Of a stretch of DNA of 25,699 nucleotides, positions 18,971-25,699 are shown piece by piece. Position numbers and translations under genes: made by a program. The DNA lies in contig JARBJD010000655.1 in assembly GCA_033064195.1 (NCBI GenBank), positions 1 to 25,699 on the forward strand, in the 5' to 3' direction. The number at the start of each line of letters is the position of its first letter. Position 1 is the first letter of the stretch. A model generated the notes under the pieces. It saw only the letters and a program-made list of their open reading frames with translations. It did not search any database and had not been told where the DNA came from. This stretch comes from Blattamonas nauphoetae. Its lineage: Eukaryota; Preaxostyla; Oxymonadida.

Positions 18971-20787
18971 CAGTTCTGGGCGCCAGAAATGTTTGCTCTT
19001 AAAACGAACGGAGGAAGTGGGTCGCAAGCGGGAGACATGTGGGCGTTTGGGCTGATTGTATTGGAGTTGTTGACAGGGCAGGAGTGGATTTCGGGAACGA
19101 ATGCCGTGGAGATTGCAGAAAGCGTGAAGGCATTTGATGTTCAGGCAGTATGCCAGAAAGCGAAGATCCCAAAGTCTGTTGAACCCCTGCTGTGTCTTCT
19201 TCTGAGCAAGGTGTGATTTTCGTTGTTCTCTTCTCTCATTGCTTGTTTTCCCATCTTCCTTTCTCAATCAGAATCCGCAGGAACGACTGTCGTCTGTGGA
19301 ACTGATTCGGAGTGGTCGACTGATGAAGATTTTGGGAGAGGAAACACCGCTCTCGCAGTTCATCCGCGAAGAACTCGACGCAACGAAGAAGACAGTTGAC
19401 CAACTCCTCGCACAGCTCAACGAATCTGAAAGAAAGAATGCTAAATTCGAAAAAGAAAAGACAGACATGCTTGAGAAGCTAAAGTACACCCACGACTCTG
19501 TCATCCTCTCACTTCATGAACGGATCGAATGGATACTGTAAGGCAAGGAGCATCTTCGCCAAGAGAACGAGCGGCTGCGAAGAGAATTGCTGAATGCACC
19601 TCATCTTTTGAACGAAGCACCAACGATTGCGAAGAGATTTGAAGACGTTGAGTCGTTGAACAAGGCCTTCTTCCGAGTACTTCGAAAGTATTCAACGAAC
19701 TTCATCCCAAACTATCCGTCTTATCAATCTTATTTGAACACCCAGGTCCATGGTGTCGCAACGATTGTTCCAAACTCGTTCCTTTTTGATGGACCATTCC
19801 ACTCCACTTTCGACGCCAAGTTCTCTCTCACAGATCCATCACTCATTAAATACGCAACCATCACATGCTTACCGGGGCAGATCGACGCCATGCAACACGC
19901 AGTCTCATCGTTTCGATTCACTGCCACCTTCACTGGTTGTGACCGCAAGCATGCATATCTTTCTTTCACCCTGATCGAGTACACACCATGTTCGAACACA
20001 TGGGCCGGAGAGGAGTACGAACGGTTCCTGTCTGAATGTGGATTCTCCGTGGACAATCTCCCCAGACCAACAATAGGATCCACAGTGGAAACTGCCTGTG
20101 GAATTGTATGCCAGAGTAGTTATGATTTAAATCAATTTCTTTTAAGAGTGGACGGATTTGACATGCCATTGACAGAATCAGATGAAGAATTTCCTCATCT
20201 TACCATTCTTGCTGAGTCGTGCCGTCAATCCCCTCAGCCTCGTGAATGGAAAGTGTCCATCTCCAACTCAGATGGATCCAAGATGATTGTCCGGTTGCTC
20301 GGCATCCCAACTGCGATCAGACAACAACTCCACCAAACCGCTCCGGTTCGACAGAACCAACAAACTCCGCCAGTTCAGAGGGAAGAACAAACAACATTCT
20401 CCAATCTCCAACAACAGTCTGATCCAACAAAACCAGACAGAACGCACTTCATCTGTGATTTGACTGGCAAGCCAATTGTCCATCGAGCTCATCTCGCCAA
20501 TGAACCAGACACTATCTACGAGAAGGCGGCCCTTCAACAATATGTCTCCGAAAACGGGATGTCGCCTCGGACATTTGCCCCTGTCTCTCTCGATGACATT
20601 GTGGATGACACGAGAGTGATCGAAGGGCAGCGGACGATTGATGGAGGGAAAAAACAACTTCAAACTCACATTGGACGGATTGGAGCTGAAGAGTGCATCG
20701 TCGCGTTCAGACCAGACCACATCAGAGTGAGTGGATCGACTGTCACCAACATCAGCTGGAGTCATGTTAATTGCTTCACAAAACCTG
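18971..20787 (+). pseudogene. Gene B, part 2: kinase C-lobe, coiled coil, unknown module, U-box-like domain
   Basis: Exon 18971-19210 carries FWAPEMF (APE motif 18980-18988) and GDMWAFGLIVLELLTG, followed by a 61-nt intron. Exon 19272-20787 continues with NPQERLSSVELI (the end of the kinase), a coiled coil (about 19350-19600), an uncharacterised module of about 200 residues (19740-20290, VHGVATIVPNSF to SDGSKMIVRL), a Gln-rich linker and a U-box-like domain (about 20440-20615, HFICDLTGKPIV ... YEKAALQQYV ... SPRTFAPVSLDD). The start of a SPRY-like domain follows. A TAA at 19539-19541 interrupts the coiled coil in frame and is read as Gln under the variant code. U-box domains usually act as E3 ubiquitin ligases, so kinase plus U-box plus SPRY would be a signalling or ubiquitination fusion; that is inferred. 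Coding is cut at 20787 by an element. Confidence 0.8.
19211..19271 (+). other. Intron 3 of gene B (61 nt)
   Basis: The intron starts GTGTGATTTTCG and ends TTCTCAATCAG. Splicing joins LLLSK to NPQERLSSVE, the standard end of a kinase domain. Confidence 0.9.
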
Positions 20788-21026
20788 GGTAAATGGCAAC
20801 CTAACGGTCAAACTCAAAACCACTTAAAAAGACATTTATTCCATTTCACTAATTCGTATATTGATGTTTTTCCACTTTTTAGGGTGAGCAAACGCCTTGA
20901 TCGGAGTCAAGACCCATTTTTGTAAACCAAGGGTTGATCAACCTTCTTGACCGAACGAGGTACCTTTTCGTATTTACACTTCACAAAGATCCTTTTTTCT
21001 ACGTTTCTTTTGATAATTCTCTAATA

Positions 21027-21070
21027 GTCTTCACAGCCCCCCCTGCTCTTGAGCGGGGGGCTGTGAAGAC
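21027..21070. other. Strong GC-rich hairpin
   Basis: A perfect 16-bp stem pairs 21027-21042 with 21055-21070 (GTCTTCACAGCCCCCC and its complement). The loop contains a further GCTC/GAGC pairing around TT. It sits in the middle of the AT-rich 742-bp element. Confidence 0.85.
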
Positions 21071-21160
21071 GATCCGACATTGTGAAAAAGTGACAGGAAA
21101 AAGGATCGGGTGAAGTGTGAATAGAATATGCAAACAGGAAAAAAAAAATTTGAACTAGAA

Positions 21161-21227
21161 TAGTGTCGGAGTTGTACGGAGCACTTCTACTCATAAGGTC
21201 CAGGGTTCGATTCCTGGTGGATCCAAC
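21161..21227 (+). other. tRNA-like segment in the 742-bp element
   Basis: A perfect B box GGTTCGATTCC (21204-21214) with a paired T arm (CCAGG/CCTGG) lies downstream of an anticodon-loop-like CTCATAA and precedes T runs. The D arm is irregular and the acceptor end GGATCCA has no 5' partner. It looks tRNA-derived and not functional as a tRNA. Confidence 0.45.
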
Positions 21228-21529
21228 TTTTTCTCTTTTTTTTGATCAATTTCATTTGATTGGAGTCATTAAACGTTAAATCATCACAATTTACCAATTA
21301 TTTGAAGAAATACTCTCTGAAAACGTTGAATTCTAGTCAATTATGACTTTCAAGGCGATTGTGTAGGGATAGAGTTAGATCAACCCTTGGTCACAATCTG
21401 TGGATACACTGAAGGATCGAAGGGTTTGCTCACGTTAAAAAGCGAAAAAATGACAATAAATGATATAGTGAAATGTATTAAGCAACATTTCATCAACTTT
21501 TGAGTTTGACCGTTAAGTTGCCAGTTACC

Positions 21530-21582
21530 AAAACCTGTCTCGAAAGGCATTCATCGACTGTCCATCAAAACTCAAGCAGATG
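21530..21582 (+). pseudogene. Gene B, part 3: short SPRY-like fragment between two elements
   Basis: The frame encodes KPVSKGIHRLSIKTQAD. Its DNA is identical to gene A at 10719-10761 apart from the last codons. The 742-bp element lies on its left and the 1096-bp element on its right. Confidence 0.85.
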
Positions 21583-21678
21583 TGCGAATCCATGATGACT
21601 TCGCACTATCCTCAAAAACGCACCAGATTGAGTCGTGACCAATAGAAGGAAGAGGAGATCACGTCTCATACCTTTCTT

Positions 21679-21913
21679 TTGCCATTTCATTCCTTGTTCG
21701 TTTCATTTCGCTCGCCCATTTCAGAAAATTGGTTTCGATTGCATCTTCTTTTGAGACCTTATCAATCGCAGAAAGTCAGTCTTCCACTAATAAATATCAG
21801 ATTATGTCACCTTCTCATCAAATATCTCACAAATTCAGCTCTCTCGTCGAATATTGGTTCGCAAGAAAAGGAAGTCCATTCTTTTATCCTGATCTCCAAC
21901 AAGTAAACTAGTG
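21679..21913 (+). CDS. Hypothetical plus-strand frame in the 1096-bp element
   Basis: A short frame including MVSIASSFETLSIAESQSST and SSLVEYWFARKGSPFFYPDL ends near CAA-GTAAAC, which could be a splice donor. It may continue through exons further right. Nothing is recognised and it may not be coding. Confidence 0.2.
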
Positions 21914-22108
21914 ATCAAACCAAACACCACATCATCGGTGTTGACAACTCATTTCACACATTTTTTCGGACAATACACTCCTCAAACCAATCCGGTCAAA
22001 ATCAGGCGATTTCTATCTTCAATCTCATCCAAAGGACATGTTCAATCAAACAATCGCACAAATCTTATCTGTTTTCAGGAATCGTCTCCCAACCTATGCC
22101 ATTCTGGG

Positions 22109-22448
22109 TCAATCACAAGAGAAACAGACTCCAATCGACAGTTCACTGCGATTCGCATTTAGACGGAACCAGACATAGTTATCCAACTTGGTCGTGTTTG
22201 ATCCCTTTTTATCAACATTTTCAGACATGACAATAGTCAGTCGCCATTCAGTTCCCGTGTTTGCTTCGAACCATCTTTTGAAGTCGACCATATCCTTTGC
22301 GAGAATAAACTCGGGATGTTATATCACTAAAAACAAGAACAAAGTCGAATAAGATTCTTTTGAATGACACACGAGACATTGGGAAGTCATTTTCTGCGAT
22401 CTGATCCCATTGTCGGATATCACCGTGTTTTGGTTGTTTGTCCTTCAA
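22109..22448 (-). CDS. Hypothetical minus-strand gene in the 1096-bp element
   Basis: Two overlapping frames read HGDIRQWDQIAENDFPMSR with VSFKRIL, and then KDMVDFKRWFEANTGTEWRL with TIVMSENVDKKG and DNYVWFRLNANRSELSIGV, to a TGA. They look protein-like and could be one broken gene of the element. I cannot assign a family; a transposase remnant is only a guess. Confidence 0.3.
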
Positions 22449-22678
22449 GCTCCAGTTTCAGCATCAAAACATTCACTGTCTGATAATTTCCAGTTCAACA
22501 AAACAGAAACCTCACATGTTCGTAGATAATGACGACAGAAGAAAGTTGTGACCGTTTATCACTATAGAGCTCGTTAGAAGAGAAATTTAGATGCGTCGTA
22601 TGATCTCACTTCTTATTTGGTTTTGTTGTCTGATTTATTTCAAAAAATTCGAAAGTGTGTAGTCATCGTGGATTCGCA

Positions 22679-23157
22679 CAGATGTCAGTTTGTCACTCCT
22701 TCATTCATCATCTTCCTGCTTTCAGTGTTTGGTGTGCTTGACGCTGCCGAGTATCCACATTATCTCACAATGCCTTATTTGGACTCTCCAAAAGCAGCGA
22801 TGATGTACAACCGTGGATCGATCTGGTCAGCTGGCAGATCCATTGCTCAGAACAGAATGCCTCCGAAAGGGCAGGAGTTGTCGGCGGAGGCTGATTTGGA
22901 GAAGAGGACACTCCACTTCTTCGTCGACGGTATCCAACAGCCACACCACTTCATCAACATTCCTGTCCCTCTCGTCTTCGCGATTGAGGTTGGCACGAAG
23001 GATGTTCCGGTTGAGATCACGTTTTGGGGAGAAGAGACACAATCGCACGTGACATTTCATGGAATTGAACACAATTTGGAATTTTAATCTCGTTTTTCAT
23101 TGTTTTCGTTGTCAATCATTCCACAATCATCATCGTTTGTTGAGCAATGGCGTTTGT
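22679..23157 (+). pseudogene. Gene B, part 4: C-terminal half of SPRY-like domain
   Basis: After the repeated CAGATG, a 38-nt intron (22688-22725, GTTTGT to TTTCAG) leads to FGVLDAAEYPHYL, GSIWSAGRSIAQNRMPPKG, ELSAEADLEKRTLHFFVDG and VPVEITFWGEETQSHVTF. The frame meets TAA at 23085-23087 after GIEHNLEF, a natural-looking domain end. If TAA is Gln the protein would run a further 23 residues to the TGA at 23155-23157. The exact end is therefore undecided. The C-terminal SPRY-like fold is shared with gene A. Confidence 0.8.
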
Positions 23158-23277
23158 GATGGAATCTGAATCGAAGTGCATCTCGCTTTGTGAAAAGTGA
23201 GGAGGAGAGAGTTGGTGGAAGTTGATGGATGCTCAGCTGTGCGAGTCGAACACTCAATCCACACAAAACAGTGTCTG

Positions 23278-24294
23278 TCAGTCACTTCCATCCAAAGTCC
23301 CGCTGTGTGGTTTCTATGACAACACTCCTTGCTCGATACTCTTCCCTTCATCTCGCCGAAAGAGGGACTGCTCGGGAGAAGGAGAGATGGGTTTCAAATT
23401 CTCAGATTTCACAAAATGAAAGTTGCGAGTATCTGAAGTGATGATGACAATCCCTGAAAACATGTCAGATGACACCTTGCGTCGTTAGTCGTCGTCCACA
23501 ATGTCATAAAGACCAGCAAGAGCAAAAGTCCGAGGAGAGATCCCTTGTACGGAGACATATTTCTGAAGTTCATCTTTCTCATAGAAAGTGTCTGGTTCGT
23601 TGGCGAGATGAGCTCGATGCACAATTGGCTTGTCAGACAGATAACAGATGAAAGGTTGTCTGTTCGGTTCAAAATTGATCAAGCGGAGAATCATCTTGGA
23701 TCCATCCGAATTGGAGATGGCCACTTTCAATTCACGAGGCCAAGGGGTGTGTTCACATGACTCAGCAAGAATGGCAAGATGAGGTCGCTCTTCTTCTGAG
23801 AAAGTCAGCGGTTTGGTCAAACCGTCCACATTCAGACAATACATTTCAGGGGAATCGTCAGTCGCTAACACAATTCCACGGGCTGTTTGAATTGTGGAGC
23901 CTGTCATTGGCCTGGGAAGATTGTGCACGGTGAAGCCACATTCAGACAGGAACTGTTCGTATTCATCACCAGCCGAACTGTCAGGACACCGCGAAAACTT
24001 GTGCAGTGTGAGATGCGGATATCCATTGATGGGGTCAAATCCGGTGATGGTGGCGATGAATTGAAACGACGTGGTTTTTTGTTCCAGAGCGAGTCTCTGC
24101 TCCTGCGAACACGTGATGAAGGCGTGTTTGATGAGATCGTCCGATGGGAGAGAGAACACCGCTGTGAAAAAGGGATTCTGGTTTTGTTTCACGACGAAAG
24201 AGTGGGGAACAATGGTCGCGACGCCAAGGACATGGGTCAATATTTTTGACATCATAGAAAAGTTCGAGCCCACATCGAAACCAACCGTCGCCAT
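23278..24294 (-). pseudogene. Partial paralogue of the middle of gene B (unknown module plus U-box-like domain)
   Basis: From the ATG at 24294 the frame encodes VLGVATIVPHSFVV, GYPHLTLHKFSRCPDSSAG, EYEQFLSECGFTVHNLPRP, ISNSDGSKMILRL and a U-box-like PFICYLSDKPIVHRAHLANE followed by YEKDELQKYVSVQGISPRTF. It is co-linear with gene B 19740-20610. The Gln-rich linker of gene B is missing, and kinase and coiled coil are absent upstream. A TAA at 23485-23487 would end it after DIVDDD; read as Gln, the frame continues to a TGA at 23278. No SPRY sequence follows, so the copy is truncated at both ends. It lies inverted relative to gene B, about 200 bp from its end. Confidence 0.75.
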
Positions 24295-24794
24295 TCTTTT
24301 TTTCAACTTTTCCGGTCTCTCTCCAATAACTCTTTCAGACCTCAAATAGCTGATTACGAGATTTTTTTTTCAAAATCTTCCCACCAGAAGTCTAATCAGA
24401 CAGAGAAAAAACAATTGATGGGATGATCTTATTGTGGTGGGCGATGTTCTCTCAACTATCGTCCTCACTTCACTAGTTTTGTTTTTTTGAGAGATAGCAT
24501 TGATGCTGAGATGAAATTAGAAGGAAATGATATAGATTCAATTAAGATGGTTTGTGATTGAGAGAGATGAAATTGAATCTGTGGTGGATGAATGAGAAGT
24601 GTCATTAGAGTGTTGGTTTGGATATTTGGGGTGTGTGGAGGGTTTAGGAGGATGAGTGGAGAATGAGAGATGACGAGAGAGGACATAGGTGAGACGAGGG
24701 AGGTGAGTGGTGAGCAAAATAGTGAGAGGGCTATGAGAAGGAGGACAGGAAAATGGATTGGATAGTCGGATAGCGATAGAGATGAGCGATGGAC
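24295..24794. other. Intergenic region, no gene seen
   Basis: AT-rich sequence with poly-A/T runs extends to about 24480 and then becomes a purine-biased plus strand (GAGA- and GATG-rich). Minus-strand frames here are long only because the sequence is low in complexity (Ser/Pro/His/Leu-rich translations). I see no gene, RNA or repeat boundary. Confidence 0.6.
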
Positions 24795-25699
24795 AATAGT
24801 GGCAAATAGGGGTTGACGATGGAGGGCTGTGGTTGACGATGGAGAGCGGTGGCTGACGATAGAGGGCAATGATGAGCTGTGGTCGACAATGGAGAGCTGT
24901 GGTTGACAATGGTGAGCGATGGTGAGTGTTTGGTGGCGATGGAGAGCGAAGTGGAGTGTTTGGTGGCGATGGAGAGCGATGGTGAGTGTTTGGTAGCGAT
25001 GGAGAGCGATGGTGAGTGTTTGGTGGCGATGGGGAGCGAACTGGAGTGTTTGGTGGCGATGGAGAGCGATGGTGAGTGGTTGATGGCGATGGAGAGCGAT
25101 GGTGAGTGTTTGGTGGCGATGGGGAGCGAAGTGGAGTGTTTGGTGGCGATGGAGAGCGAAGTGGAGTGTTTGGTGGCGATGGAGAGCGAAGTGGAGTGTT
25201 TGGTGGCGATGGGGAGCGATGGTGAGTGTTTGGTGGCGATGGAGAGCGAAGTGGAGTGTTTGGTGGCGATGGAGAGCGAAGTGGAGTGTTTGGTGGCGAT
25301 GGGGAGCGAAGTGGAGTGTTTGGTGGCGATGGAGAGCGAAGTGGAGGTGTTTTGGTGGCGATGGAGAGCGAAGTGGAGTGTTTGGTGGCGATGGGGAGCG
25401 AAGTGGAGTGTTTGGTGGCGATGGGAGCGAAGTGGAGTGTTTGGTGGCGATGGAGAGCCGAAGTGGAGTGTTTGGTGGCGATGGAGGCGAGTGGAGTGTT
25501 TGGTGGCGATGGAGAGCGAAGTGGAGTGTTTGGTGGCGATGGAGGCGAGTGGAGGGTGTTTGGTGGTGCGATGGAGGCGAAGTGGAGTGTTTGGTGGCGA
25601 TGGAGAGCGATGGTGAGTGTTTGGTGGCGATGGGGAGCGAAGTGGAGTGTTTGGTGGCGATGGAGCGATGGTGGGTGTTTGGTGGCGATGGAGGCGATG
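24795..25699 (+). repeat. 30-bp minisatellite, running off the window
   Basis: From about 24925 a 30-bp unit TGTTTGGTGGCGATGGAGAG plus CGAAGTGGAG (or CGATGGTGAG) repeats about 25 times to the window end. Degenerate GTTGACGATGGAGAG-type units precede it from 24795. Because 30 is a multiple of three, the plus strand stays open for about 245 codons as a 10-residue repeat (MESEVECLVA), but units lose or gain bases after about 25340. I see no start context, homology or flanking exon that argues for a gene. Confidence 0.85.

Larger units (their letters stand above)
20788..21529. mobile_element. 742-bp TIR element with 8-bp target duplication
   Basis: AAAACCTG flanks the element at 20780-20787 and 21530-21537; gene A has the single-copy empty site at about 10719-10726. 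Imperfect TIRs of about 150 bp start GGTAAATGGCAACCTAACGG and GGTAACTGGCAACTTAACGG. Inside are a very stable hairpin and a tRNA-like segment, and no transposase. An 8-bp duplication is typical of hAT-group elements but also of P and Merlin, and the GGTAA ends are not classic for hAT, so the superfamily is open. Confidence 0.88.
21583..22678. mobile_element. 1096-bp element with TIRs and 6-bp target duplication
   Basis: CAGATG flanks the element at 21577-21582 and 22679-22684. TIRs of about 27 bp start TGCGAATCCATGATGACT and TGCGAATCCACGATGACT. An alternative parse gives ends TGTGCGAATCC with a 2-bp GA. Gene A provides the uninterrupted site at 10770-10776. The interior is AT-rich with short frames on both strands, and no transposase is recognised. 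Confidence 0.82.

Noticed and set aside
18113-18973. The kinase insertion as a plain long intron
   Set aside because: GT-AG removal leaves two extra bases and breaks the kinase frame, whereas removal with one CAGTT copy restores it. The ends also show weak inverted repeats.
21027-21070. A bacterial-type terminator
   Set aside because: The hairpin lacks a following T run and lies inside a transposon-like element in a eukaryotic, intron-bearing context.
21161-21227. A functional tRNA-Met gene
   Set aside because: The T arm pairs and CTCATAA is Met-like, but the 5' acceptor strand is absent and the D arm is irregular.
24465-24909. Minus-strand Ser/Pro/His-rich frames at 24465-24909
   Set aside because: They arise from purine-biased low-complexity DNA on the plus strand, with no start context or homology.

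Overview
The window looks like protist DNA, most probably from an oxymonad (Preaxostyla) close to Streblomastix strix. Four things point that way. Introns are short (38-104 nt). The gene families seen (NEK-like kinases, SPRY-type modules, right-handed beta-helix proteins, long polar coiled coils) are, as I recall, abundant in oxymonad genomes. Most tellingly, several genes read straight through TAA and TAG at glutamine-like positions while TGA acts as the stop. That variant code is known from Streblomastix, and also from hexamitid diplomonads and some ciliates. The species is an inference; the in-frame TAA/TAG codons are seen directly.

Layout. Positions 1-10944 plus 15296-15605 are one host gene (gene A). 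It holds a very long 21-bp (heptad) repeat array encoding Glu/Lys/Gln-rich helix, followed by a SPRY-like domain. Two large elements split it. A DIRS-type tyrosine-recombinase retrotransposon (about 3432-8690) sits in the array, and a PIF/Harbinger-like foldback MITE (7835-8427) lies in that element's internal complementary region. A 4351-bp element with terminal inverted repeats (TIRs) of about 480 bp (10945-15295) sits inside the SPRY coding sequence. Its interior is filled by one multi-exon coiled-coil gene of about 958 codons on the minus strand, and its right TIR carries another palindromic MITE (14491-14867).

Positions about 15450-17084 (minus) are a beta-helix repeat protein lying tail to tail with gene A. 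Positions 17327-23157 (plus) are gene B: NEK-like kinase, coiled coil, an uncharacterised module, a U-box-like domain and a SPRY-like domain. Three insertions split it: 858 bp in the kinase activation loop, 742 bp with an 8-bp target duplication, and 1096 bp with a 6-bp target duplication. Positions 23278-24294 (minus) are a partial paralogue of the middle of gene B. The window ends in AT-rich spacer and a 30-bp minisatellite that runs off the edge.

Genes A and B are paralogues in their SPRY part, so each serves as the empty site for insertions in the other. This makes most element boundaries and target duplications readable directly. The best candidate for something undescribed is the 4351-bp element: TIR, then one intron-containing coiled-coil gene, then TIR, with no recognisable transposase.
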